Part shown: in pieces, positions 24,406 through 31,905 of the stretch
How the letters are laid out: every line of letters starts with the position of its first letter
Position numbering within the stretch: position 1 is the stretch's first letter
Source of the DNA: Pseudomonadota bacterium
GTDB taxonomy: Bacteria > Pseudomonadota > Gammaproteobacteria > Xanthomonadales > Xanthomonadaceae
Reading direction: 5' to 3'
Length of the DNA stretch: 64,000 nt
Assembly (NCBI GenBank): GCA_023395465.1
Contig: JAEWZE010000048.1
Span: forward strand, 1 to 64,000
Notes under the pieces: model-generated
What the model saw: only the letters and a program-made list of their open reading frames with translations
Databases searched by the model: none
Told to the model about the DNA's origin: nothing
Position numbers and translations under genes: made by a program

Positions 24406-24777
24406 ATGTACTACTGGACTGGATCACTCGAAGATGCCCGCGCGATGCACGCGCTCGACAAAGACTTGCGCGAGGCTTCGCGCCGCAGCTTCGGCGGGCC
24501 GAAGTGGATGGCTGCCGGCGTGGCATTCATTCGCGAGGGCTTGAGGCGCGACTGCCTGGCCGATCTCAACGGCCTGGCCGATAGGCTGCAATCGCGCACC
24601 CAGCTGAGCGAGCGCTCGATGGACGAACTGTTCGAGTCGGGCGACACGACTGACGCCTTCGTCGCCCACCTGCGGCTCGAAGCGGAGCGCGACCCCGTGT
24701 TCAAGGCCCAGCTGCTCAAGGAGTTCGGTGAGGGCCTGTTCACACGCCCCTTGACCCAGCAGGACATGTTCGCGTGA
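24406..24777 (+). CDS. small helical protein, paralogue of the previous gene
   Basis: 123 aa with AAGGGGG upstream. AGVAFIREGLRRDCLADLNG ... LSERSMDELFESGDTTDAFV ... FGEGLFTRPLT aligns with the 23840 product, so the pair arose by duplication, each copy keeping its own recurrent-motif promoter. The stop overlaps the next start (TGATG). Function unknown. Confidence 0.6.
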   Translation: MYYWTGSLEDARAMHALDKDLREASRRSFGGPKWMAAGVAFIREGLRRDCLADLNGLADRLQSRTQLSERSMDELFESGDTTDAFVAHLRLEAERDPVFKAQLLKEFGEGLFTRPLTQQDMFA

Positions 24778-25184
24778 TGCGCCTGGAAGCGGAGCATGCG
24801 GCCACCGGGCGCGCGGCCGCGCTCGAATGGCTGTGGGACCGCGTCATCGAACATGTGGCCGCCATGCGCCTGTCCACCGGGGAGCGCTACGAGGCCTGCA
24901 CCGACGATGTCATGCTGCGCGACGCCAGCGCCGCCGACTGCCTCGGCTGGCTGGACGACTGCCAGGCGCGGCTTGGGTGCGACGTCACCGCAGCCCGCGC
25001 CGAGATGATGGCCTACCTCGCCGTGCGCGACGGGATTCCTGGCGAGCCGGCGGTGGGCGCCGCGATCGCGCCCGCGCTCCTGCACGCGATGGGCCGCCTC
25101 CACCGCTTCCACCCGGTCCTAGTCGGTCTGCGCGTCGCAGCCGAAGGCAACAAGCCGCCCACCACGGACAGCGCATCACGCTGA
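24777..25184 (+). CDS. small helical protein, unknown
   Basis: 135 aa, translationally coupled to the previous gene (overlap by one base). Helical with several cysteines (RYEACTDDVMLRDASAADCL, DDCQARLGCDVTAARAEMMA). No membrane segment and no family recognised. Confidence 0.55.
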   Translation: MRLEAEHAATGRAAALEWLWDRVIEHVAAMRLSTGERYEACTDDVMLRDASAADCLGWLDDCQARLGCDVTAARAEMMAYLAVRDGIPGEPAVGAAIAPALLHAMGRLHRFHPVLVGLRVAAEGNKPPTTDSASR

Positions 25185-25210
25185 TCCGGCCCCGGCGCGC
25201 GGGCCTGGCC

Positions 25211-25241
25211 AACTTTCTCGCCCTGTCTCGCGCCCTAGCCT
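25211..25241 (+). promoter_or_regulatory. recurrent element promoter, copy 7
   Basis: AACTTT (25211-25216), 19 bases, TAGCCT (25236-25241), a twin of the copy at 38075. The start codon follows at 25286. Confidence 0.65.
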
Positions 25242-25285
25242 GTTCCTAGAGCCGCAATCCGCGGCCTCACCACGAGGAGACCTTC

Positions 25286-25591
25286 ATGGACAAGCGAGCC
25301 GAGACCGGCTACTGGGTGATGCGCGTGCCGGTGATCTCCACCGCACACATCACGCCCGCCGTCGGCCAGGAGCTGCACGAGCTGCTGCCCGGCGAGGAGT
25401 TCTACGACACGCCCTGCATGGGCGGCGCGCACGGCTCGATGCTCTACTGCGCCGACACCGACAACCTGCCCGAGGACGCGCCCCAGTGCCTGCGCGATGT
25501 CCTGGCCTGGGCGCGCGGCGAAGGCTTCGAGTGGGTGCGACTCGATGCCGACGGCGACAGCATCGACGGCCTGCCGGAGTTCGACTGGTAA
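25286..25591 (+). CDS. small acidic protein, possibly DUF5983-like
   Basis: 101 aa, with GGAG 7 bases before the ATG. The N-terminus VMRVPVISTAHITPAVGQEL recalls small plasmid/ICE proteins annotated DUF5983, whose conserved core reads like V(V/I)STAHI. An acidic C-terminus follows (RLDADGDSIDGLPEFDW). It overlaps the next gene by one base (TAATG). The family link is from memory and tentative. Confidence 0.6.
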   Translation: MDKRAETGYWVMRVPVISTAHITPAVGQELHELLPGEEFYDTPCMGGAHGSMLYCADTDNLPEDAPQCLRDVLAWARGEGFEWVRLDADGDSIDGLPEFDW

Positions 25592-25929
25592 TGGCCGCCC
25601 TGACCCCCTATCTGGTCGAGTACCGCGAGGAGCAAACGCAGGCCCTTGGCTTCCCATGCTGGGCCGAGGACGCCGGCCACGCGGTCGAGCAGTGCCAGGA
25701 TGCCTACCCCGCCGCGGTGGTGGTGTGCGCGCTCCCGCAGACCGCCTGCCCCGGTCCGGATGGCAGCCCGGGCTTCTGGATCATTCGCAGCGCGGAGTGT
25801 CCGGACGACCTCTGGTCCAACGAGGACGGCTGGACCAGCGGCCCTGATTTCACCGTGTTCGACAGTAGCGACACCGGCCACGGTCTGCCGATCGGTGGTG
25901 AGTGGGTTCGGTTGCGCATCGCCGGGTAG
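25591..25929 (+). CDS. small protein, unknown
   Basis: 112 aa, translationally coupled to 25286. It contains YLVEYREEQTQALGFPCWAE, AVEQCQDAYPAAVVVCALPQ and a tryptophan-rich C-terminal half. It looks soluble and strand-rich, and is probably a functional partner of the upstream gene. Family not recognised. Confidence 0.55.
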   Translation: MAALTPYLVEYREEQTQALGFPCWAEDAGHAVEQCQDAYPAAVVVCALPQTACPGPDGSPGFWIIRSAECPDDLWSNEDGWTSGPDFTVFDSSDTGHGLPIGGEWVRLRIAG

Positions 25930-26181
25930 TCCGCAGTGGCCCCCCGGCCGCTAACATTGGCTGGCCCACCCATGCGCATGCCCTAATGGCCAACCCGGGC
26001 TGCCATTGATTCTGCTGCCTGGTTTGCCAGCCCATGCGTGGTCGCGGCTTGCAAGAGGGCAGGCTCGAACCCGGGCCGCCACCGAATTACGAGTTGCAGT
26101 GGATGTTGGTGTAGCTTGATGAGGCAAAGCACGCGGGCGAGCGTAACGATTAATCCGATCCACGAACACTAGGGGGAATAG
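25930..26181. other. 252 bases without a gene
   Basis: It holds no recurrent-motif promoter. GGCTGGCCCACCCATGCG (about 25959) and CAGCCCATGCGTGGTCG (about 26029) are short imperfect repeats. A T-loop-like GCTCGAACCCGGG at about 26065 does not extend to a tRNA. An A+T-richer stretch (26140-26175) before the next gene may hold its promoter. Confidence 0.4.
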
Positions 26182-26562
26182 ATGGCAAAGTGCCGGATGT
26201 GCGGCGACGTGGCAGGCTTCGCCATGGAACTGTGTGACTCGTGTCAGCGTTCCCAGGCGCACGCAGAATCCGAGCGAGCGGCGCGCGCAGTCAGAACGGA
26301 GCTAGCCGATGCCAAGTTGGAAGAAGGCGAGACCGCAGCGCGGATCGGCAACGTGATCATTTGGCTGAGCTTGTTCGGAAGTCTGATATGCGTGTTCGGA
26401 TTTGGCAGAGTTTCCGGTGCATACGGCGAGAAAGCGGTGTGGAATGGCGTCTTGGTGACCATGTTCATCGCCGCCGGTCTTAACGGTGCCTTTTTCGGCT
26501 ACCTGTTGTCCAAGGTGGGCAGCATCCTCATTCGGCTCCAGAAGCTCACCGACTCGAACTGA
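26182..26562 (+). CDS. zinc-ribbon membrane protein
   Basis: 126 aa with AGGGGG upstream. A short CxxC...CxxC zinc ribbon (CRMCGDVAGFAMELCDSC, residues 4-21) and a charged linker precede two membrane helices (about 56-75, VIIWLSLFGSLICVFGFG, and 88-108, VLVTMFIAAGLNGAFFGYLL). G+C is lower than its neighbours. A small hairpin follows the stop. Function unknown. Confidence 0.65.
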   Translation: MAKCRMCGDVAGFAMELCDSCQRSQAHAESERAARAVRTELADAKLEEGETAARIGNVIIWLSLFGSLICVFGFGRVSGAYGEKAVWNGVLVTMFIAAGLNGAFFGYLLSKVGSILIRLQKLTDSN

Positions 26563-26573
26563 TCGTCCGAACA

Positions 26574-26593
26574 AACCGCCAAACCGGCGGTTC
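26574..26593 (+). terminator. probable terminator hairpin
   Basis: AACCGCC-AAACC-GGCGGTT forms a 7-bp stem shortly after the stop of the zinc-ribbon membrane protein. It is followed by CTGATTTG, a weak T-run. Confidence 0.5.
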
Positions 26594-26661
26594 TGATTTG
26601 CTTCGACGCCCGGCATGCCCGGGCGTTCGCATGTTTGGCTGCTGCCAACGCACGACCGCCC

Positions 26662-26692
26662 AACTTTCCGGCGCCGGTCAATCTCGCATATT
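26662..26692 (+). promoter_or_regulatory. recurrent element promoter, copy 8
   Basis: AACTTT (26662-26667), 19 bases, CATATT (26687-26692); the start codon follows at 26724. Confidence 0.6.
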
Positions 26693-26723
26693 GGAGAGAC
26701 TCCAACCAGACGAGCCAAGACCG

Positions 26724-27011
26724 ATGAACACGACCCCCGCCAGCCAGACCGATCAGCAGCGGCGCGTTGCGGCCTGCCTGCGCGCCTGCGAGGGCATGAC
26801 CACCGAGCAGCTGGAGGGAATGGTCACCGAGTCCGATGACGGCGTTCTGGCGCTGGCCAACGAGGTATGCGAGGCGATCTGGGAACGGCATGGCATCGAC
26901 CTGCACGGCGATGACGCAATCGAGGGCTCGGACGCGGTGGATACGCTCTCCGAGCTCTACATCCAGCTTGAGAACGTCGTCCGCTACGCGCGCACCGTCC
27001 GCCTGCCTTGA
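26724..27011 (+). CDS. small acidic protein, unknown
   Basis: 95 aa, all-helical and acidic (CLRACEGMTTEQLEGMVTES, AIWERHGIDLHGDDAIEGSD). It begins a run of three genes, the next two being zinc-ribbon proteins. No family recognised. Confidence 0.55.
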   Translation: MNTTPASQTDQQRRVAACLRACEGMTTEQLEGMVTESDDGVLALANEVCEAIWERHGIDLHGDDAIEGSDAVDTLSELYIQLENVVRYARTVRLP

Positions 27012-27082
27012 GCGGCAAACCCGGCCGCGTGATCGACGCGCGGCCCCGACCCGGCGGCTCCGGAACACCGAAGGAAAACGCA

Positions 27083-27313
27083 ATGTCCGAGAAGCAAACC
27101 TGGTACTGCGCGCGATGCGGCAGTCACGATATTCGCCACGATGCCACCGCGCAATGGGACAGGGAAACCGAGACCTGGACTGTCCTGGACGTCCTGGACG
27201 CAACCTGGTGCCACCCTTGCCAACTGGCCCATCCCGGCAGCGACGCTGGCGAACCTGTGTACGGCTTCCCAGCCGGCGAGCAGGCCGATCAAGCCGAACA
27301 GGAGGCTGCATGA
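27083..27313 (+). CDS. mini zinc-ribbon protein
   Basis: 76 aa from ATG 27083 (AAGGAAAA upstream). CARCGSHDI ... WDRETETWTVLDVLDATWCH ... CHPC is a two-CxxC ribbon enclosing a WD-E-W beta segment. The same pattern recurs in the next gene and, expanded, at 30834. Such one-domain ribbons are common on plasmids and ICEs; partners are unknown. It overlaps the next gene by 4 bases (ATGA). Confidence 0.6.
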   Translation: MSEKQTWYCARCGSHDIRHDATAQWDRETETWTVLDVLDATWCHPCQLAHPGSDAGEPVYGFPAGEQADQAEQEAA

Positions 27314-27540
27314 ACGCTACCACCCAGAGCCCGGTGTGCAACCGCTGCGGGGGACCGAATATCTGCATCGACGCGGCCGCGCGGTGGGACGAAGATGCAG
27401 GGAACTGGGTCGTCAGCTCGTATTTCGATGATGGACATTGCGACGACTGCGAGGACGAGTGCCAGGTGGACTGGGTGTCTGTGAAAGCCAATACCGCTTC
27501 GCTGCCATCCACCCAGCCGCCCACGCCGGCCGAAACCTGA
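27310..27540 (+). CDS. mini zinc-ribbon protein, paralogue of the previous gene
   Basis: 76 aa. CNRCGGPNICIDAAARWDED ... NWVVSSYFDDGHCDDC has the same spacing of cysteines and tryptophans as the upstream product, so they are tandem duplicates, translationally coupled. It may bind nucleic acid or protein. Bases 27541-27783 after it hold no supported gene. Confidence 0.6.
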   Translation: MNATTQSPVCNRCGGPNICIDAAARWDEDAGNWVVSSYFDDGHCDDCEDECQVDWVSVKANTASLPSTQPPTPAET

Positions 27541-27783
27541 ACGCGCTGGGTGTTGCATGGCACCCAACCTGCCCGTCGTGGTATCAAATCGGCACGGGCG
27601 CCAAGTCCGGCCGATTGGGGGGCCAGTTGGCCATATCAGGGGGAACAGCATGCACCGCATCACCGCATCGTCCAGGGAAACAGACGCCACGCACTTAGTA
27701 CGCGGCTGATTCGTCGCGTGTCACTGCTACCGGCTGCCCGCGAGGGCGGCACGGCGTTTGCTCAACAGAAAAGGAGAATTCTC

Positions 27784-28362
27784 ATGCGCATGCTCATCTT
27801 CCTGGTCACCGTCGCCGTCCAGGTGGGGATGGTGTATTTCGCGGCTGGCCCTATTCCCCTCATCGCTTTGTGGTTGCTGGGGCTTGGCGCGTTCGCCATC
27901 GCCATGCGCAGCACCGATCCCCATGTTCGGCGCCTGTGGCGTCCTCTGTCGGTCCTGGCGGCGCTCGGCGTGATCGTTGTGCTCACCGTTCTGGTGTTCG
28001 GCGGCGGCCAGCCTCACGCGAGTTACAAGATCTTCTTGGTCGTGATGACGGTGACGATTCTGGTCCAGCTGTACCTGTTCCTGTCCTACAAGCCGGTCGC
28101 GAGGAACCACGCTCCCGTCTACACCGGCACCACCCTCTCGCCACCGAGTTCCGGTGGGCGGGTCAGCCCCCAGATCGTTGAGAAGTGGAAGCACGAGGCC
28201 GACAAGCTGCTGGCAGAGGTTGCCGAGAAGAACCAACAGATCCGCGAGCTCAAGACCCGCGTGGCCCAGCTCGAAGAGCGAGTGGCCAGGCAGAATCGGC
28301 TGTTGGCCCAGGTAGACGATCCGTTCGCCGACGAACCCACACAGAGCCCAAAGGGAAACTGA
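27784..28362 (+). CDS. inner-membrane protein with cytoplasmic coiled coil
   Basis: 192 aa from ATG 27784 (AAGGAG 8 bases upstream). Four hydrophobic helices (about residues 2-20, 22-40, 55-72, 82-100) precede a coiled coil (about residues 140-178, KHEADKLLAEVAEKNQQIRE). Helix orientation suggests the coil is cytoplasmic. The next gene, a secreted protein, starts one base after the stop. Function unknown. Confidence 0.65.
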   Translation: MRMLIFLVTVAVQVGMVYFAAGPIPLIALWLLGLGAFAIAMRSTDPHVRRLWRPLSVLAALGVIVVLTVLVFGGGQPHASYKIFLVVMTVTILVQLYLFLSYKPVARNHAPVYTGTTLSPPSSGGRVSPQIVEKWKHEADKLLAEVAEKNQQIRELKTRVAQLEERVARQNRLLAQVDDPFADEPTQSPKGN

Positions 28363-28363
28363 C

Positions 28364-28858
28364 ATGACCACCATGCGAACTGCCCTCGCTGCCCTCCTCC
28401 TGGCGCCTGCGCTGGCCAGCGCCCAGTCTGGACCCAGCATTGTTCTCGATAGCATGAACACCGACGGGGCCGACGTCACTGGAACCTGCGGAGCCGCCCA
28501 GGTCGCCATCGACGGCATTGGGGCCGGCGAGGAACAGCACATCGATGGCTTCGAGGGTTCGATCACCATCACCGCAGGCGGCAAGACCTTGCGGGCCGAC
28601 AAGGACAGTGGCGGCACGATCCCGATGGAGAACTTCGCGCAGGTCCACTGCGTTGCGACCCCCAACGGCGCCCGCCTGGTGGTCGCTGCGCACTGTGCGT
28701 CCAGCTACTGCCTTCCGATCAACTACACCGTCATCGACCCGGCCAGCGCGGAGATCGTCAGCGTTGGCGACGGCGAATGGGGATGCGACGGCGCCTGCGC
28801 CGAGAAGGCGCTGGGCACACAGCTGCCCGCCGCCATCCGGGGCATGCAGTACAACTAG
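28364..28858 (+). CDS. secreted protein, DUF3060-like
   Basis: 164 aa. A Sec signal peptide ends near residue 20 (ALAALLLAPALASA). The rest is beta-rich with repeated glycine/alanine turns (GTCGAAQVAIDGIGAGEEQH, DGFEGSITITAGGKTL), as in small periplasmic DUF3060-type proteins, plus two cysteine pairs near the C-terminus. It is cotranscribed with the membrane protein before it. The family link is tentative. Confidence 0.6.
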   Translation: MTTMRTALAALLLAPALASAQSGPSIVLDSMNTDGADVTGTCGAAQVAIDGIGAGEEQHIDGFEGSITITAGGKTLRADKDSGGTIPMENFAQVHCVATPNGARLVVAAHCASSYCLPINYTVIDPASAEIVSVGDGEWGCDGACAEKALGTQLPAAIRGMQYN

Positions 28859-28873
28859 GCGTCCACCTCGGAC
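28859..28873 (+). terminator. short hairpin at the stop codon, no T-run
   Basis: CGTCC-ACCTC-GGACG begins at the stop codon of the secreted-protein gene. It is a small stem of the type at 18370 and 18871; the real terminator follows at 28905. Confidence 0.3.
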
Positions 28874-28904
28874 GGTCCGCCCGTCCAGCAAGAGCAGCTC
28901 CACA

Positions 28905-28927
28905 GGCCCGCCCCGCGCGGGCCTTTT
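28905..28927 (+). terminator. rho-independent terminator
   Basis: GGCCCGC-CCCGC-GCGGGCC followed by TTTT. It ends the 27784-28858 operon, 20 bases before the next recurrent-motif promoter. Confidence 0.8.
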
Positions 28928-28946
28928 GCTGTGCGTGCGGAGCTGC

Positions 28947-28977
28947 AAGTTTCCCGCCGCTGGCGCCTTGCCACCAT
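28947..28977 (+). promoter_or_regulatory. recurrent element promoter, copy 9
   Basis: AAGTTT (28947-28952), 19 bases, CACCAT (28972-28977). It lies between a terminator and the start codon at 29040. Confidence 0.5.
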
Positions 28978-29039
28978 GTCCCCATCGCGATACGCGACAC
29001 CGACCGGGCGGAACCCGGCGTAAGCACAGGAGAATGGAC

Positions 29040-29390
29040 ATGGGTTGGAGCTTCGGATGGCACGACCGGCACGAGATGATCGCGCACATGCTAAATCCCA
29101 TCTGCCGCACGACCGTCATCGACCACAGTGTCCACGACGACCATGTCTGGACGCTCCACCAGGTCCGCCCGGGGTTCGGCACCGAGGCCCACCCGGAAGG
29201 CAGCTGCTTCATCCGCATGCACCTGCTGGAGATGGAGGACGGCGAATGGGGCATGAAGACCGTCTCCGAGGCGGAAGGTCCATACCTGTTTGACTGCCCA
29301 CTCTCAATCCTCGACCGGAGCGACGATCAATCCGGGAACGCCGTGCGCTGGCGCGAGCGTTGTCGCCGACAGCTGGGGGTGGCGGCATGA
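29040..29390 (+). CDS. MGW-type small protein, unknown (DUF6927-like?)
   Basis: 116 aa from ATG 29040, with GGAG 7 bases upstream; ATG 29034 is too close to the ribosome site. The start MGWSFGWHDRHEMIAHML and the later TTVIDHSVHDDHVWTLHQVR match the gene at 39914 (MGWYYGWDSRECMVRHLL, SEVIDHSLVGNNLWMLLRRK), so they are paralogues. I recall similar MGW-starting small proteins on plasmids and phages, possibly DUF6927. It overlaps the next gene (ATGA). Confidence 0.6.
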   Translation: MGWSFGWHDRHEMIAHMLNPICRTTVIDHSVHDDHVWTLHQVRPGFGTEAHPEGSCFIRMHLLEMEDGEWGMKTVSEAEGPYLFDCPLSILDRSDDQSGNAVRWRERCRRQLGVAA

Positions 29391-29551
29391 GCGCCGTTAC
29401 CGCGGCCGCGGCACTGCAGGACGTGCGCCACACCGACTGCGGCCTGCGCGCCGTGTGGGACCCCGACGCGGAGCTGTGGCGCTACTACCGACTCAACTGG
29501 CGCACCGACTCCTACGAGGAAACGGGCAGCACGCTGGAGTTCCAGCCTTGA
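29387..29551 (+). CDS. very small protein, unknown
   Basis: 54 aa, coupled by a 4-base overlap to the MGW gene. The sequence CGLRAVWDPDAELWRYYRLN ends in EETGSTLEFQP and looks like one small beta sheet. Its position between coupled genes supports expression. Confidence 0.5.
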   Translation: MSAVTAAAALQDVRHTDCGLRAVWDPDAELWRYYRLNWRTDSYEETGSTLEFQP

Positions 29552-29586
29552 ACGCCCTGACCACCCGAGAATCGAACGAGTACGAC

Positions 29587-30441
29587 ATGGACTACCCCGC
29601 CGCCACCTTCCTCCCGCAGCTGCTCTCCTGCCTGATCGCCTGCGACATCTACGAGGCGCAGGTGCAGGGTCGCACGGCGGCCGACATCTCGGCCAAGACT
29701 GCCTCTGAATGCGCCCGCCGCGTGGCCGATCTGCTGCCGCCGGCCGCTGGCGAGCTGACGGCCGAGGTCCTGCACGACAAGCTCCGCCTGGACGCCGACA
29801 TGCCTCGCGAAACGCGCTTCGCCCTGGTGGATCGCATGCTGGAGGAATGGGCCGAGGCCCGCGCCGGCCAGCGCCCCGTCCCGCAGGCCACGCCCGCCGC
29901 CGCGTCCGCCACGGAGCCCAGACGCTACTCGCTCGACACCCTGGCCGAGATCCTGGCGCAAATCGTCCAGTTCGCGCAGGACGACTACCAGGACCAGCCG
30001 GGCGGCCCGCTCCCCGCCGACATCGCCTGGAACGTCGCCTACACCTGCGCCTGCTTCCTCGCCCAGCACGCCGCCGCAAGGCCGGTGAGCGTCGAGACCG
30101 CGGTTGCGTACGAGGGTCTGGAAGTCGCCCGTGCGATGCCCTACGCCGAGCGTGTGGCGCTGGCCGCCCAGCTGATCGGAACCATCGCGGCCGGCGACGA
30201 CGAACCGGGCCAGCCGCTCGCACCCGAAGACCGCGCCGAGCTGATCCGCATCCTGGCTGACGACCTGGCCGATTCGGTCCTGAGCGACAGCGATTTCGCC
30301 CGCGGCTTCGTGCTGGACACCGCGCAGCGCGGCTACCGGGCCCTGACCACCCGCACGGATGCCGAGCTGCTCCAGTGGCATGTCGATTCGTTCGACTGCG
30401 AGTTCGTCGCGTCGGACAGCACCTACCTCGAGCCGGCCTGA
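29587..30441 (+). CDS. helical repeat protein, unknown
   Basis: 284 aa from ATG 29587; a TTG at 29548 overlapping the previous stop is an alternative that would add 13 residues. Three helical blocks of about 90 residues look related: residues about 5-90 (LPQLLSCLIACDIYEAQVQG), 108-200 (LDTLAEILAQIVQFAQDDYQ) and 215-275 (RAELIRILADDLADSVLSDS), with a proline/alanine linker after the first. No signal peptide or catalytic motif, so a scaffold or inhibitor is conceivable. Confidence 0.6.
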   Translation: MDYPAATFLPQLLSCLIACDIYEAQVQGRTAADISAKTASECARRVADLLPPAAGELTAEVLHDKLRLDADMPRETRFALVDRMLEEWAEARAGQRPVPQATPAAASATEPRRYSLDTLAEILAQIVQFAQDDYQDQPGGPLPADIAWNVAYTCACFLAQHAAARPVSVETAVAYEGLEVARAMPYAERVALAAQLIGTIAAGDDEPGQPLAPEDRAELIRILADDLADSVLSDSDFARGFVLDTAQRGYRALTTRTDAELLQWHVDSFDCEFVASDSTYLEPA

Positions 30442-30445
30442 TCGC

Positions 30446-30658
30446 ATGAGCGACGCGCCATCCCGCGCACCCACCCTGAAGTGGCACGCCCGCGCCGTCG
30501 GCAAGGGCTACGGCGTGGCCCGACCGATTCCCGGCCAGCCCGGACTGTGGGAGTACCGCATCAACGCCTCGGGCACACGCCGGCTGCAGTACCGCTCCAG
30601 CGACGCTGCCCAGAAGCATGCCGACGCTCTCAATGCCTCCCCGCCGCCGACCCCCTGA
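30446..30658 (+). CDS. small basic protein, unknown
   Basis: 70 aa, 4 bases after the previous stop. It contains LKWHARAVGKGYGVARPIPG and YRINASGTRRLQYRSSDAAQ, a strand-rich basic core that could bind nucleic acid. It is the last gene of the run that starts at 29040. Confidence 0.5.
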   Translation: MSDAPSRAPTLKWHARAVGKGYGVARPIPGQPGLWEYRINASGTRRLQYRSSDAAQKHADALNASPPPTP

Positions 30659-30777
30659 CCCATCGCGGACAATGACGCGGCCAGCCAGGCCAACATAGCC
30701 TGCTGGTTCACTGGTGCTATGTCTGTCCTTGTCGCACGCCGCGCTCGACGCCTACCGAACGCGGCCAGGGGTCGGCT

Positions 30778-30808
30778 AAGTTTCACGTTGTCTGCGCTCC
30801 CAGATCAT
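30778..30808 (+). promoter_or_regulatory. recurrent element promoter, copy 10
   Basis: AAGTTT (30778-30783), 19 bases, GATCAT (30803-30808). The hexamer overlaps an in-frame ATG at 30807, so the next ATG (30834) is the likely start. Confidence 0.5.
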
Positions 30809-30833
30809 GGACACATCCAACCGGGAACACGCC

Positions 30834-31358
30834 ATGAACAACACCACTGCCACCACCCAACCCATTCCAATCGACGTTGCCTGCCCGCACTGTGGCTCCG
30901 ACTCCATCGCCACGGACGATCTCGTCTCCACCTGCTCGCGCGTCTGCTTCGTCTTGAACGAGGACGGTCAGATCGAGGCTCAGTACACCGGCCAAAGCGA
31001 TACGTACTGGGAATCCCAGCACCCAGCCTACGAGGCGACTCCCTACAAGTGCCAGGATTGCGACGAGCCGCTGACCCTGCACGACCTCGTGCCCGACTAC
31101 ACGCTGGCGCCATTGCCGCTCCAGGTGCGCGAATACCTGATCAACGCGCTTGCGGACGACCTGCTGGTGACAGGCTTGTCCACCATGGAACTCGGACTCA
31201 TTGCCACCGCAGGATTCCAGCCGTTCTATGCCCGCCCGGATGCTGAACTGCTCAACCGCTACGTCACGTTGCACGGCGAACAGGGCTTGCTCGATCTTGT
31301 CGGGGACGACAAGACGCTCGCCACGGTCATCGCCGCGATCCGAGGAGAGAAGGGTTGA
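30834..31358 (+). CDS. zinc-ribbon protein with C-terminal helical domain
   Basis: 174 aa from ATG 30834; ATG 30807 lies inside the promoter. The N-terminal ribbon CPHCGSDSIATDDLVSTCSR ... YKCQDC is an expanded version of the mini ribbons at 27083 and 27310. Residues about 100-174 are helical (VREYLINALADDLLVTGLST, PDAELLNRYVTLHGEQGLLD). The ELLxxYV pattern also appears near the end of the 29587 product (DAELLQWHVDSFD), hinting at a shared C-terminal module. It is coupled to the next gene. Confidence 0.6.
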   Translation: MNNTTATTQPIPIDVACPHCGSDSIATDDLVSTCSRVCFVLNEDGQIEAQYTGQSDTYWESQHPAYEATPYKCQDCDEPLTLHDLVPDYTLAPLPLQVREYLINALADDLLVTGLSTMELGLIATAGFQPFYARPDAELLNRYVTLHGEQGLLDLVGDDKTLATVIAAIRGEKG

Positions 31359-31696
31359 GCGAGTCACCGGCGACGATCCATGTCAATGGCCAGACCTTCG
31401 CCCGCGCGCCACGTTCGCGCGCGGGAGTGCCCCTTGTGCCTCGGCATGGCACGGCCGGCTGGTACAAGCCCAGCCGGCATGGCGTCCTGCTGATGGAGCC
31501 TGACGGCACGCCGTTCGTCTTCGCCTGCCGCAACGGCGGCGGCTTCATCGTCTCGGCCCATCTCCACAACGGCCGCACGCGCTACATGTTCGGCCTGGCC
31601 ACGAGGGACGAGAACCGCCTTGGCGTCACCACGGCGCGCGCCAGCCACGAGCTGGCCCGCTCGATACTCCAGCAGGCAAGCGTCATCGCATCCTGA
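31355..31696 (+). CDS. small beta-rich protein, unknown
   Basis: 113 aa from a TTG overlapping the previous stop, with GGAG and AAGG just upstream. The first residues (M)SESPATI resemble the TnpB start downstream ((M)TESPATI). The core GTAGWYKPSRHGVLLMEPDG / FVFACRNGGGFIVSAHLHNG is beta-rich. Family unknown. Confidence 0.5.
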   Translation: MSESPATIHVNGQTFARAPRSRAGVPLVPRHGTAGWYKPSRHGVLLMEPDGTPFVFACRNGGGFIVSAHLHNGRTRYMFGLATRDENRLGVTTARASHELARSILQQASVIAS

Positions 31697-31738
31697 AACT
31701 GGCATAGCGCGTACACTGCCACCAACACGAGCCCCGAG

Positions 31739-31905
31739 CGGACGATGCAGGGAGCCTTGAGGCTCGCCGGAGACAAGGCCGGTCGATTGCCTGCATCGTC
31801 CGCGATTTGATACAGCGCCGAAGCTCGCAGGGAAGCGAGCGACCCCGCCGGCCTGAGTCAGATCGGAGCGTGATGCCGCCAGCACCATCTCGGGCGATGC
31901 GGCAT
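31739..31905 (+). ncRNA. candidate structured RNA upstream of tnpB
   Basis: A perfect 13-bp inverted repeat (CGGACGATGCAGG at 31739, CCTGCATCGTCCG at 31790) encloses two smaller hairpins (AGCC-TTGA-GGCT at 31753-31764; CCGG...CCGG at 31767-31782), forming a three-way junction. Two more hairpins follow: GCTCGC-AGGGAA-GCGAGC (31823-31840) and ATGCCGC...GCGGCAT (31873-31905). This folds far better than ordinary intergenic DNA and lies in the 309-base gap (31697-32005) before tnpB. It could be the left end of the transposon, an RNA gene, or a guide-RNA scaffold. I do not recognise a known RNA family. Confidence 0.45.

Noticed and set aside
26055..26090. A T-loop-like GGTTCGAG on the minus strand, hinting at a tRNA or attachment site
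   Set aside because: The flanking bases do not pair as a T stem and no D or anticodon arm or CCA-like 3' end can be drawn.
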